Assembly (NCBI GenBank): GCA_023333565.1
Contig: JAJKFH010001431.1
Location: forward strand, 310,001-374,000
Length of the DNA: 64,000 nt
Direction of reading: 5' to 3'
From: Puffinus mauretanicus
Lineage: Eukaryota > Chordata > Aves > Procellariiformes > Procellariidae
The stretch's first letter is position 1. Every line of letters starts with the position of its first letter. Below, piece by piece: positions 12,601-25,143 of the stretch. The position numbers and the translations under genes were made by a program. The notes below the pieces were generated by a model. The model did not search any database. It worked only from the letters and a program-made list of their open reading frames with translations, and was not told where the DNA came from.

Positions 12601-14482
12601 CTCATGCATCTGTCCTAGTGGTGTACATTCATCCACCCAACACTTAATTTTAAGTTGCTTAGGTTGATTAATGCTTTTTCAGAAGCTTCTGTTTCTTTAG
12701 AGTACTGGCATAAGCTTGATCAATATCTTTCAGCTATGTGGCTTATAAACAATCAGAACATACTGACCTAAAATTCAAGTTCATTCTAGTTACAAACATC
12801 ATGAGCAGTAGTGTCAAAGGACACTGAGGGCTTTGCCCTCTTGTCAGTGATACAGGGACTGCTTGCTCTGGGAAGATGATCAACTGAATTGTGATTTTAA
12901 ATTGTCTTAAATATACAGCAGTTTCTCAGATTATTTTTTTCCTGCCAAGTACAGGTGGTCTATAAATGTGAATGCTGCATGAAATAGATACCTCTGTATT
13001 GCTGTTCCAGATTTATTGTTGTGATTAGTGGAAATGACCAATTGTTATCTTGTTAATGTGTCTTAAGTACTGATGACAATGAATATATTATTCAAATTAA
13101 CATATTAAACTTCTGGGTCATACTGTTTAACCTGATTGTTTGAATTTTATAATTTGAACTCATTTGACTGTATTTGATTACTGTTTTTTTTAAAGTGAAT
13201 GTCTCTTGCATTAAAAGTAAAGCAAAGTTGCTGTCACTCAACAGATACACTAAAATAGTATTTCTTAAGCTTTGATCTCTTTAGGTTTTTTTCAAGTTAG
13301 TCTGGCCAAAATAATATTTTGCATCTTTTTTTTTTTTTTCCACAAGTGCAAATGTTGTCCTTGAGACCTGAAAAGTTGTAAACAAAGGCTTGTGAGTCTT
13401 TCTGAGGGATTTCAGTTTCTTCAGGGAGTCAGCAGATGGGCAAGCTGAACGAGAGAGAGACCTGGAACTCTGGCTTTGTATCATAAATAGGGCTGGAAGA
13501 TAACTTCTTATATAGAGATATATGGTACTACAGACAGGTAGATTGGCATGTTAACCTGAAGTACACATCAAAGCTTTATGATAACTCTTTCTTGTGCCTT
13601 TTTTCCTGTGGTAAATATGAGGTAGTTCTTCTTTTGTTGCAGTGACTGTGGCGGTGGTGGTGGTCATCACAGAACTGTTGAATGTGGTAATGATGTCTGT
13701 CTGCCTCCTTACTTTAAAAGCTCCTGGGTAAAAGGCAACAGCTAGTTAGAAGCAAAGCCTGAATGTAGTAATTGTTGATATGCTGCTATTTTAGTTGTGT
13801 TGTAATTGTAAATGTTTAGGATAATAGATTCAATATGATTTGATATGCAAAGGTGCTATTATTACTGTAATACTAGACTGTAATACTGCTGCGCTGTACT
13901 GCTTGATGCTGGCTGAAGCACATATCTTTATAGTGCTTATGTCATGAGACTTGTACCCTTAAATGCTCCTGACCAGTTGGGCTTTTTAAAGTGTTTCAGG
14001 CGCTTTTCAGTTTTGCCTCATTTGTCTTTTTATGTATTACCTTCTAACAGATAGAGCAGACAGTTAAGGTTTGGTAATATAACAGCTTTTAGCAGAAGTC
14101 ATTTAAAGCAAATAAGGTGGATTAGATCTTAAAGCAGTAAAGTAAATATTGAGAGGGCTATAATTTGAGATATCTTCTGCATTTCTGACCTGTTTTCCTG
14201 CAGTTCTAGGCTTGAATTTTGCAAACTTACTGATTCTGGCGGCTGTACATGTATATTGAACTCTTCCGTAACAGCCTTTTCAGAAGGAATGGAATTGCTC
14301 AATTTTTCTCTTTAAATATGGTCAACATTGAAAAACCTATTTATGATTTTTTTTTTCTAGAAGGCATAATTGGACAACAGCGAGTAGACATTGAAAGCTA
14401 CTAGTCTTTTTTTCTTTTACACTTAGTTGAAGCATGTCACTTGAAATCTGTAGTAGAATGACAAACACTACCAATTGTATTG

Positions 14483-14978
14483 TTTTGGGCCCCTCATGAC
14501 AAGAAGGACATTGAGGTGCTGGAGCGTGTCCAAAGAAGGGCAATGAAGCTGGTGAAGGGCCTGGAGCACAAGTCTTATGAGGAGCGGCTGAGGGAACTGG
14601 GACTGTTTAGTCTGGAGAAGAGGAGGCTGAGGGGAGACCTCATCGCGCTCTACAACTACCTGAAAGGAGGTTGTAGCGAGGTGGGTGTTGGTCTCTTCTC
14701 CCAAGTAACTGGCGATAGGACGAGAGGAAATGGCCTCAAGTTGCGCCAAGGGGCGTTTGGATTGGACATTAGGAAAAATTTCTTTACTGAAAGAGTGGTC
14801 AGGCCTTGGAACAGTCTGCCCAGGGAAGTGATTGAGTCACCATCCCTGGAAGTATTTAAGAGACGTGCAGATGTGGCGCTTAGGGACATGGTTTATTGGG
14901 CATGGTGGTGTTGGGTTGATGGTTGGACACGATGATCTTAGAGGTCTTTTCCAACCTTAATGATTCTATGATTCTATA
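14483..14978 (+). mobile_element. CR1 LINE, 5'-truncated 3' end, well preserved
   Basis: This is a CR1 non-LTR retrotransposon in sense orientation to QKI. It begins abruptly inside ORF2, as is usual for 5'-truncated copies. One open frame (14483-14935) encodes the conserved C-terminal stretch of CR1 ORF2, with phrases such as [38 protein letters not shown] and [10 protein letters not shown], and stops at 14936-14938. A short 3' untranslated part then ends in the CR1 hallmark, tandem ATTCTATG octamers (about 14963-14978), instead of poly(A). GC content and CpG are visibly higher than in the surrounding intron. The unbroken 150-codon frame suggests a fairly young insertion within avian history. 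There is no reverse transcriptase domain, so it cannot move by itself. No clear target-site duplication was found, as is normal for CR1. Confidence 0.95.
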
Positions 14979-15322
14979 ACCCTACTGTTTCTTGTTCTAA
15001 ACTTTTGGGAGGGGGATTGCTTTCGTTTTGATGGAACAATTTAAAATTACTTTGTGATGTCTTTCAGTATTTTCATGGCATGAAATTCTAGACCTAGTTT
15101 GGTAAATCAGCTCCTAATGAATCTAATGCAGTGCAAACTATGTACATGGAAATTGATCGTGATGTGCAAAGCTCCTATGGCTAAGCATTATCATTCTCTG
15201 TTTAAATCATGAGTTTTTGTAGTTCCGATTGTTGAAATACTTGTAGCCTTTGCAATATATTTAAAGATATAAACAGGTATTTCAAAAGTTGATTTGTCTC
15301 AAACTAGATAAGAATTCTGATT

Positions 15323-15343
15323 CCTCCCCCCCTCCCCCCCCCC
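15323..15343. repeat. C-rich tract
   Basis: CCTCCCCCCCTCCCCCCCCCC-type run. Its minus strand has long G-runs that could form a G-quadruplex. Shorter C10 runs occur at 5118-5127 and 18169-18178. Confidence 0.93.
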
Positions 15344-17300
15344 GTGAATTCATATAAATCAGAGTTTGTTTCTTGTATAGAGCTTTAATTCTATGAATCA
15401 GATTGCAGTTATGTTACAGATACTCAAATGTGTGTAAAAGTAACGGAGCAAAGCAAAAATTATCTAATATTGGTTGTGATTATAAATTACAATTTAGTCA
15501 GCTAAATTAGGTAATTAAAATCAGTCACATGAATGGAAAGCATGTTTATGTTTAGAAAGGTTAAATACCTTAATTTGTCACTCACTGCAGAATAACTCAC
15601 TGCAGAAACTGCATAAAATGCATTTTTTTCCCCCAAATATCTTGGTTGAATATGGAAACTTTCATCACACATCACAGCTGTTATTGGTAATGCCTACCTT
15701 TATCCATAAAACAATACTATGGATCTTTATCATGGGTTTAGTTGCTCTGTTATTTGGTGTGGTGCTTCACCTTTTTTTTTTTAATCTTTGCTTGTCAAAG
15801 AGCGTGCTATTGTGGAGGAAAAAATAGTAATTACTATTTACATGATACTGCTTTAAGGTCTTCTGATTTGGGAGTGTGCAATTTCTCTGTTTTCTCCCAC
15901 CTTTCAAGGTGACTAATAAATTGATTTTTTGAACTTAGCATTATAAAACACTGAATAATTCAGCATAAAATATATTGCCTGAAAGGGATGCAGAACTTTG
16001 TCTAAAGTTCCAGTAACTAATAAGATGAAATGAAGTGGTTACTGAGCACCTCTCCTTTGCATAAACTTATGTATAGCCTCAAAACCTGTTTCTGCTCAGT
16101 CAGCTCTTCCTTTTGGGGGGAGGAAAAGTGACTGCAGTTCTCTGATAATTTTAAAAAAAGGAATGGTGTCCCCTAAGTATAAGAATTTCCGTTTCTGCAA
16201 AGTATTTGTAACAACAGTATCACCATCTGCAATGGTGCTCCAATTTAAACGTATCTTTCTCACTTCTAATTACTGAGAATTGGAAGTAGTCTACAGCAAA
16301 ATTGCCAACTTTAAGTGCCTTGGGTAATGTCACATGTAGTCACATCTAATTAAAAGGTATTATTATGGAAATTAGTTGTTGGACTGTATATCCTGAGGAG
16401 CCTTTGTTATTGGAATATGAGTTTAATGATGTAAACTGTGAGGCTTAGAGGGCACTGCTGGAACCTACAATTAGGTTTTGGAGACCAATTTACACACAGC
16501 ACAACTAGTTAATTCTCTAGATAAATGTGTCAGGATTCCCAAGTAGAGCATGGAATTGAACAATTTTTACTCATCTCCTGGTGTTACTGAAACTGATGTC
16601 TTGTCACTGTTCTGAAAACCTCATCTTAGTGAATAGGATGAAACAGATTATTCACTATCTCACTTAAGCATGCCTGCTATTAGATTGTTCATGGGATCTG
16701 ATTTCCTCAAAGAGTTTCTGTTAACAATCTTTCAATTACTGTTTAAAGGTTTTTATGACCACTTAAAGGAGGGAACTACCAAACTGTACTCTGGGCCTTT
16801 AAATCATTGCAAATGGGCCTCTAAAGATAACAGAGATTCTTATTTTAAAACCATGAAATTGTTAATTTGTCTATCTTCACAGCTTTCTCACTTATGTTGA
16901 TAATGCTAAGCAATTTAAAACCCAATTATTTCCAAAATATGACAGTAATTAGATTAGTGTTTTTACATGAACAGAACACGTGGCATAAAATTCATTTTGA
17001 GGTGTATTTTTTTATAGTTACTTGAAATTGTATTGAAACTACCCTATTAAGATTTTCTTTAAACTTGTGGCATGAGGAAAAGGGTTAATGTTTAAAACAA
17101 TCTTAAATGGAAAGCAAATGTGACTTTTATGCACGGTTTATATTAGTATGTATGAAAAGCATTGAGAAAGTAGAAGTGAAGCAAATAGTGCAAATTAATA
17201 TAGTACCAATGGGAGGATTTCTGTCCTATTAGGTGAAGATAGAATAATGTTAATTAAACATGCTAAAAGAACAAATTGCTGTTTCATTAAAGATCTAAAG

Positions 17301-17353
17301 TTATTATTTATATAATTTATAACTTATAATTTATAACTTATTATTTATATAAT
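17301..17353. repeat. AT-only nested direct repeats
   Basis: TTATTATTTATATAAT occurs at 17301-17316 and exactly again at 17338-17353. Two TTTATAAC units sit between them. It is almost pure A/T. Confidence 0.9.
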
Positions 17354-18506
17354 AACTACACAACTTATAAACAGTGAAATGAGATCAGAAATCGGGGGGC
17401 GGGGACAAAACCCAAAATGTTTTTCACTTGAGTATATTTGACAAGGTGTGGCTTTTGTCTCTGATAACTGACAACTCTGCTTTGTTGTTGTGTGTTCTTG
17501 TACCTTCTGGCTGCTGATCGAGCCCGCAGTGGTGCCAGCTCCATGAGGAATGTCAGTAGACTGGAGCAAAAGGGACATTAAATGGTTGACACTGAGGGAT
17601 GGCAATAAATGAGATGGGAGCTAAATATATAGGTTTGTGACATTCTGGCAGCTGGCTTCAGTCCTGCTGTTTGTTGCTTGGGTATAGTAGCCTTAAAAAG
17701 GAAGAGAATGCATTGTAGCACGAGGAAGAAAAAAACAGCTGGTGGCTTATCAGTCAGCCCTAATGACAGAGAAGGTTAAAGAGTTTGGAAGGACAAACTT
17801 TGAAAGAGTGCTTTTATTAGTAGCATAAAATTCTTAATTTTATATAAATAGTTTTATAAAACTAGTATAAAACTTTGCAGTTTTCTGTGGCTCGTTCAGT
17901 GCAAAAAGAAATTAATACTTCATTTGCTGTCCAAAGAAAGTTATTTTAAAAATTAACTTATTTACTTTCGATTCAAGCAATTTGTTAGGTGATTTTACAG
18001 TGACATTCTTTTGATGTTTTCTCATTCCTTCATGGGATTCTTTGGAAACATTTTGATACTTGATTAAGTACCTTGCAGTTTAATACTTAATTTAGAAGAA
18101 AAGGGTTTTTTTTGTAATAGATGAAAGTATGAATGCTCTCGAATGGTATCAACTTTATATACCTTAATCCCCCCCCCCTTATTACAGTTGTAGAAAAGTA
18201 TCATGTGATTTAAATGTGATTTTATATTTGATGCATTTTCAAAATGAAAGTTAATGTTTGGAAAAATCAGTGTTTAATTGCTTAAAAGCCTCATATTTGA
18301 TATGTAACTTATAACCACATCTAGTTCTTTTACATGCAGTAAAGGCTGTTAGAATGTAAGCTTGAAATGAGTCCAGCACCTTAGTTAGAAGATGAATCTT
18401 GCTTGATATTGTTTGCTGCTTCTTGTTGATTGAGGTTTCTACTGTTTCTTCTCAAGAACTTGTTCAGTTCTTGAACCCAAACTTGATTGTTTCTCCTGGC
18501 TTACAG

Positions 18507-18563
18507 CTGTCAGTTGACCCAAAGAGAAGTGAAGAGCAAACCTCATTTATGGCTCCTCAACAG
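18507..18563 (+). other. Candidate cassette exon in QKI intron 2
   Basis: A 57-base stretch lies between a good acceptor (TTTCTCCTGGCTTACAG, ending 18506) and a fair donor (CAG|GTAAAC at 18564). It is open in the frame that exon 2 leaves (phase 0) and would add 19 residues, LSVDPKRSEEQTSFMAPQQ, between the Qua1-linker part and the KH loop exon without shifting the frame. A perfect 9-base inverted repeat (TCAAGAACT/AGTTCTTGA, 18452-18474) sits about 32 bases before it. I know of no QKI isoform with this insert, and decoy exons are common in long introns, so it is only a candidate. Confidence 0.25.
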
Positions 18564-20840
18564 GTAAACTAGTAATTAACAAGCCTTTCTGTCCTCTCAT
18601 TGGTATCTGTGTTGGTGGGGCACCCTAGAGGCAGTCCTCCACTGGGTTTAACAGGTGAGAAGGAATAGGCCCAGCCTTTCCCTGAAAGAAGCTGTGAGCT
18701 AAAGAGAGTGAAACTGTACTCCAGCCTGAAAGCCTTTAGTGGAGAGGACTTTGCCATTTTTTCATTCTTAAATATGGACAGGCTCCTTGTGCAGCAGCAT
18801 AATCTGACAGGGTGGGAAGAGATCAGGAAATTCCAGATCTCCTCCTTTTAGGAGGAGCTGGTATGTCCCCTTCCTTGAAGTTAGTTGGAGTGTTTGTAGA
18901 AGGGAGGTGTAGCCCAGGAGCTTAGTGGCAGCTTTTCGAAGACTGCAACAATGATAGATGAGTCTCATTTGTCTTAATGTCAAGAGCTGGTTTTTTCCCA
19001 TGATAGGAACAGCTTCTCCTTGTTACTATAGTACTATCGGAGTGGTTTTCTGTGAATTTGAGATGGTCTTGCATTAATTTATTGTCTTTGTATGTGTTTA
19101 TCTTTTCTATGGGGAGTACTAAAATAGGTATGCCAAAGTTCAGGTGGACTGTACGTAGCATGATGATGCACTAGATACAGTTTTCAGACTTTGAGTAAAA
19201 GATATTAGAGAGATTTGAACTTCTTTGCTCAGGGAATTTGATGTATTGTGTTTAGTCAGATTTACTTTTTTTATATACCTCTATAGAGAGATTTATGGCT
19301 GTGGAGCTATATAGTAACTTGAATATCTTCTCTTGCGTTTAGTACATGATACCATTTATGAAGTGCTGGTTACTTTTTGAATTAGCACAATAGCCTTTTC
19401 TGGATCTCCTTTTTGAATTCCCTAAGTTTTTTAGGTCAAAGCAAATATTACCTATGTGATACATGATACAAAAATATCAGAAATTTATTCTGATCAGCAA
19501 AATTGTAGCTAATTTAATAAACTTGCCTTTATTCTTCTACCTATCTAATGCAAGTGCTGATTGTTTATAATGTTAGCTTTTTTCCAAGTGATTATTTAAT
19601 TCTGTACAGTAAAAAACAGAAGCACACAACTTTTATAGTTTTGTGTTAGACGTCAGTAATTTAAGAATTATTCTTAAATTAATTCTCTCAAACTTTGTAG
19701 TCCATTTATCTGAGTTCCACTGCTTCTACTTAAAGCAACTTAAGCAGTGCAACTTCTGCAGTGTTTTAAAGTTTCTTGACTCTTTGACAATATAACGTAA
19801 GGTCTTTATGGCGGCAGTATATAATTGGTTTTCACAAAAAATGTAGATCTCCATTTTGGTTTGTGTGGATTGCTTTCTAGCTTCCATCTGAAGGTTGTAT
19901 TATCTAATGCCAAAAACTATATGATCGAGGTGTAATTTTGCTACAGAAAAATTAAGAAGAAAAAAAAATTCCTTATGCAATCCTAGGACAGTAAAACTTT
20001 TTAGTAATCACTTAATTTTAAACTAAATGGTAAATGTCTTGGCATAAATGTTTACATCTTGGGTTAATTTTTAGAAAACTGAATTGAATATTGGTTAGAT
20101 GTGGTAATTTTTCAAATCTAGTAGGTTAGGATATTTAATTTTTTGGTATGCTGTTAGATAGAATGACCTTCTAATTAGCCAAAGAATTTGTGAACAAATG
20201 ATGTTAGCTCTTTAACAGCTAATCTGGCAAAACAGTGCCCTTGAGATTAAAGATACTATCTTTGTGTTAGCATATAAAAACATTTTTTTCATCTTTTCCG
20301 CCTTTGATAACACATGTACACATTATGTTTAAAACATCAGGTGGAATCTTCTGCCCAGAGGAGCTGAAAATAGATTTTCTGGGAAGACTGTGTTATATTT
20401 TGTGGTTGAATGTGTGGATGAAAGTTCTGTTGGTATACTAGATAACAAAAGAAATATATTTTGAAGATTTTGATTTTTGGATGTACAGGATTTACTACAT
20501 CCTGAATTCTTATGGCTGCATTTTGATACGAGTTCTGACAGATACGTAGTTCAAACAGATAACAAAGGAAACTGTATGTTGGCTTCTCTGACTAGTTGTA
20601 ATGCATTCAGTTAACTACGTTTAGCTACTGCTGAGGTTCTTCTGTCATGTGCATTACAATTTCTGTGCTAAAAATTAAGTGTTATTTAGATAAATTTCTA
20701 GCTATCGTGATAACATTTTATTTAAAAATTTGAACATCTGAATGAAACACCAAGTATTTAATCTGAATACTTGACAATTTACTCGGGTTCTGTTATAAAA
20801 TGCAAGTTAAGAATTTGGAGAGAAAAGTTGTATACTTCAG

Positions 20841-20900
20841 TGTGTTGGTGGTGTTTTGTTGGTGGGTTTTTTTTGTTTGGTTGGTGTTTGTTTGTTTTTT
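20841..20900 (+). repeat. G/T-rich low-complexity tract
   Basis: The + strand is almost only G and T (TGTGTTGGTGGTGTTTTGTT and on, ending in T-runs). The QKI pre-mRNA would be GU-rich here. It is the complementary type to the A/C tracts at 4269-4337 and 55442-55580. Confidence 0.92.
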
Positions 20901-23292
20901 AAATCTGTGCTCTGAGATTTCTTTTTTCTTCAATAAAGAAAGCTCTATTACCATTATTAAAATGACCTGGAAAGCTAGCCTGATTTTTTTTTTTTTTATC
21001 CTTCCTTTTTTATAGATCTGATCTATTGTATTTACATGGGGCTTGTAAAGCTGTTTGTCAGTTAAACAAGCTCTCAAAGCCTTCAGCACAGAGGTTATTA
21101 GAGGTGAATAATGTGGATTTAAAGGATTTAGTAATTCATTCTAAATCCCAGCTATACTTTTAAATGCATTTTTATTTTTTGCTGTTTTTTAAAGGAACAT
21201 TTTAAGCATTAGTATGCAGTCTGCTGAGTAAAAACTGTATTTTGTTGATACCACATGGATAATCTGGTTTGTCTAGTTCACAGCTGCAGTGATCAGAAAA
21301 AGATTGTGAGCTTTTTGAATGATCACCAGTGGCTGATATTCTGCTCAGTCAGAAACGAATGTAAATAATCTGGTAATTGGCAAGTCAGCTCTAGCAATAA
21401 AAATAACCTTGCAGAATTGTAGCATCTTTAAATGGAATAAGTTGATATTTTTATTTGAAGATGGTTATGTTCTTTAATGTTGCTGTGCTGTCTTGGGGCT
21501 TTAACTGTACAGTACTGCTTCATAAAAACTATTTAGTTTTATTTATTTTAAACAATTTTATTTATCACCTAATTAAAACAACCTCGCTTTTCTATCTGAA
21601 ATTACATGGTGTGCTGTTTATTTTGACATATTCCAGAACACAATTTGAAGCAATTTTTAATTGGTTAAATAATGTTATGTTGCCGGAATATAGGTACTAG
21701 CAAAGAGAACTTTATAGTTGAGTAGGTCTTGGGGCTACCCTTTGGAAAATGTAATACTTGTGATTCTTGTAACTCATAGAATTACTTTTTTTAAGTGAGA
21801 AAGAAAAATCTAAATACAAAAAAATCCTGATTTTTGGTATTAAAAATTCCTGACAGTTCTTATTTATTGTACTACCTGTTACTTAGAGCACTTCACTAAT
21901 AAGAAACAGTAATAAAAGAGCAGTTCTTAAGGTAGACCAAACTATTTATTATGGTAATCCATCCTTGAAATCATGAAAGCATGTATTGCTGATGTCTGAG
22001 TGGGAAGGCTGCAATTCTTTATCTCACAGGGAGAATGAGGTGTTACTGTTCATCATGGATTCTTTACCGTCGTCTTATTAAAGCTTTACGGGAAAACATA
22101 GATAAATCTTTATCAACATTTCTTATTAAAAGACTGTGTGCAGTCTCTATGTAGACAAGGTCTGTTTACTAACTGGCCAACAAATACTGAACATTATGCT
22201 CAGTTTTGGTCAACCAAGTGGCTTGCAGCATGTGCGTGTTCATTCAAGAGATTTTAATTCTGAACATAATGTTAACTATTCAGGGTCTGAATTGTACTGA
22301 TGCCATTTTACTAGCTTTCTAATAAGGTGACTTAGAGGTTAAACAGCGTGGAGGAGGACTGACTTATGCATACCATGCAACAGAAATATCCCAGTACTTA
22401 GAACTGAGATTTAAGGTGTTCACCCCTCCCCAGATAGTGCTCACTAATGAGCTTGAAAAACTTTCTGGAGATCTTTCTCCATTCTGGAGATCCCGTGGAA
22501 TCTATACTGTTGCAATTGACTTAAGAAGTTGTGCTTAGAAAAATTAAAAAATAATGTAATTTAAAGGAACTTAAAATGTTACCAATACAATAACTGCTAC
22601 AATAACTATGTTATGTAATATGTAGGTTAAATGTAGATCTGGGAAAGAGTAATAGATGTAGGTATTTGTATGGAGGGAACTCATTACTCTCTGTTACTAG
22701 CTGAGTTTTGCATTGTAACCTCTGAGATGTGTAATACGTAAAACTTCTGCACTAATGTATTATTTTCATATTCCTGTGGATGCTGATATTTTTGTATAAT
22801 GCATCACAGACTTCAATCCACTGAATGTTAACTTTGTTCTCCTGCTGCAAAAATACTATATGTTTTAGTAATATATTACAATTATGTCCATATCCTTTAT
22901 TTTTGCATTAATAAATATTTTACTTTGAGAAGTTTTTGAACTAGACTAAGCTTGTCTTACTCCCACAATAATTATCAGTTCTTGCCCATAACAAGATGAG
23001 TTACTCTCTGGCTTTGTTGAAAAGTGATTATGATAACTGAATTAGGAACCAAAAAAATATCCCCATAATCTGTGTTAAAAAAAGTATACAATGAGCTAAA
23101 TAAAGATGGAACCAGTCTTAGTGAATTACATATGCACTGAAAATGATGCTTGGCCACTTACTAAACTAAGAAAAAGAAAAGTCTTTTCATTATCTCTTTT
23201 TTTCACCACTTGATAAAGATTTTGCTGTTTTCTTTGTGACAACTCAAATTTTAGAGAATTTGAACTACTTTAAATATTTTTAGCTGTAATGA

Positions 23293-23502
23293 CCCTTTTA
23301 TCAAATGTCAGGTATTAAATTTCTCACACTTGAAGTGATCCGGAAGGTATTTCAAATGGCTGAAATGGTGCTAGAAGTTTTGGTTTTATTTATCCAGCAC
23401 AAAAGTACCTAATTGCAAATATGACAGATCCTAACTTTTTGAGGGTTGATATTCTGTATTTTGTTCTCCAGCACCTTAATGGTTTTATTTTTGTGTTTAA
23501 GT
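23293..23502. repeat. Diverged dispersed repeat, copy A
   Basis: This stretch aligns by eye in direct orientation with 24879-25076. Shared landmarks in order are ATTAAATTTCT, a GTTTTGTTTTCTTTATT-like stretch (A: GTTTTGGTTTTATTTATC), ACCTAA(T/C)TG, AATCTTA/GATCCTAA, ATATtCTGTAT, TTGTTCTCCAG and TGGTTTTATT. I judge identity at roughly two thirds to three quarters, highest near the right end. It is either an unidentified interspersed repeat or an old local duplication. Confidence 0.55.
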
Positions 23503-24878
23503 GATGAAGAGATTATTTCATGATAATTTATATGCTTCAGTTTCTTACAGCACAGCATTTCTAATTTACTACTTAAATCACTTAAATGCTTCAATACTTC
23601 TCATTTAGCTTTGATTATAGTATTAGAATGGCGTATGTCAGATACACCCAGCAAATATAAGTGGATATATTTGACATAAGCAGATTATACATGTCATGCT
23701 GGTGTTCACTACATATGTACTCTGGCATTTACTTAGTTATTTCGCTTAGAAAACATGCTGTATTAAGGGATGGAGGGAATGTTTGTCATGCATTGCTGTC
23801 TGCAGCCTCTCTTGTATTACCAGTAGGTGTTTTTGGAAGAGACTTCAGGAAACAACTTCACTGTTTGTCGCTGGCAGTCTTAGCAACTACCTAAAGTTAG
23901 GTTGTATGTAAAAATTAATTTCTATATGTGGTTACTATTGTCTGTGTTCACTGTGCTGACAATGATAATACCATCTGCTTTGTCAGCCTCCTCTCCCTGT
24001 AAAATCTCATCAGATATTCTGTTTTTCTTAACTATGCAAAACACTTGCCAAATTCCACTGGAGCATATTTAATCCTCAAAATACATGCTAATGCAGTTAA
24101 TGAAAGATTTCGCAATTTCAAAATTATTTTATTCCTGAAACATTACGCTTTTCCTACTTGATTTCTTAAATGTGTACAAATGGCTGTATATGTAAAATTT
24201 TCATTCTTTGTTTTCAATTAATCTATGGTGTGGTCACTGAGTAAGCTGTGTATATGATGCACTTGTTTTCATTTAGTAGTAGTTCTTATTACTGCTTTTC
24301 TTCAACAAAAGCTGTATAGCTGTTTTCTGTTGTGATGAGTGTGGTGTTCAATCACTGGAAATACTTAATAAGGCATGAAATATATCTGAGGCTTTCTATT
24401 CATGAAAAAAAAAGACTTTCTATTTCTGTAAACCCCACCTATCAAAAATCTAGTGGTATCATCTTCTGTACTGGATGAGATAGTGGCAATAGTTTGAAGT
24501 TTTTCAAGAAAATATTTTGACTGAAAAAATGGGGGGGGCTGTAAATATGGACTGAAAAGCTGTGTCTTTAATCAATTCCTACTGTTATCTTACTATCGGT
24601 GGCTAATTTATTCATGGTCATTTTAGGTAAAGAAAAAAAATAATTTAGGTATACATGTTAGTTCTATTAAAAGTATGTCTATGTGTGTGTTTGTGTATAT
24701 AAATATACATCACTACAGCTGCTCTTGTAAAAAAAAAAAAAGAGCAAAGCCAACTTTGTGACAAAGTTTTCGTAGTGAAAATGGGTATATGGTCGTGATA
24801 CATTAATTGAATATGTTATCGCTAGAAAGCATATTCAGTGTAAGGTAGGGTAAATTGCCCATTTAAGTTATTTCTATT

Positions 24879-25076
24879 CTCCTATAAAATGTTTCAGATT
24901 AAATTTCTGAGAAAGTAATCTCAAAGCTACCTATCTATAATGTTATGCTACGAGTTTTGTTTTCTTTATTAAACACTAAACTACCTAACTGAAAGTATAA
25001 AATCTTACCTTCTTAAGGTTTAATATGCTGTATCTTGTTTTCCAGTACCTCAAGTGGTTTTGTTCTTGTTTCAAGT
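24879..25076. repeat. Diverged dispersed repeat, copy B
   Basis: This is the partner of 23293-23502, about 1.6 kb downstream in the same orientation. Its right end (CTGTATCTTGTTTTCCAGTA, CCTCAAGTGG) is closest to copy A. The 47-base tandem duplication at 25050-25143 arose at this right end and is absent from copy A, so it postdates the pair. Confidence 0.55.
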
Positions 25077-25143
25077 TACAGGCTTTCAAAAAATCTTCAA
25101 GTGGTTTTGTTCTTGTTTCAAGTTACAGGCTTTCAAAAAATCT
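25050..25143. repeat. Perfect 47-base tandem duplication
   Basis: Bases 25050-25096 are repeated exactly at 25097-25143. The unit starts TCAAGTGGTTTTGTTCTTG and ends CTTTCAAAAAATCT. With no mismatch in 47 bases of unconstrained intron it is recent, or an assembly or polymorphic variant. Confidence 0.95.

Noticed and set aside
14480..14935. 151-codon open frame on +
   Set aside because: It is the decaying C-terminal part of CR1 ORF2, opened by a TTG, not an independent gene. It is annotated as a mobile element.
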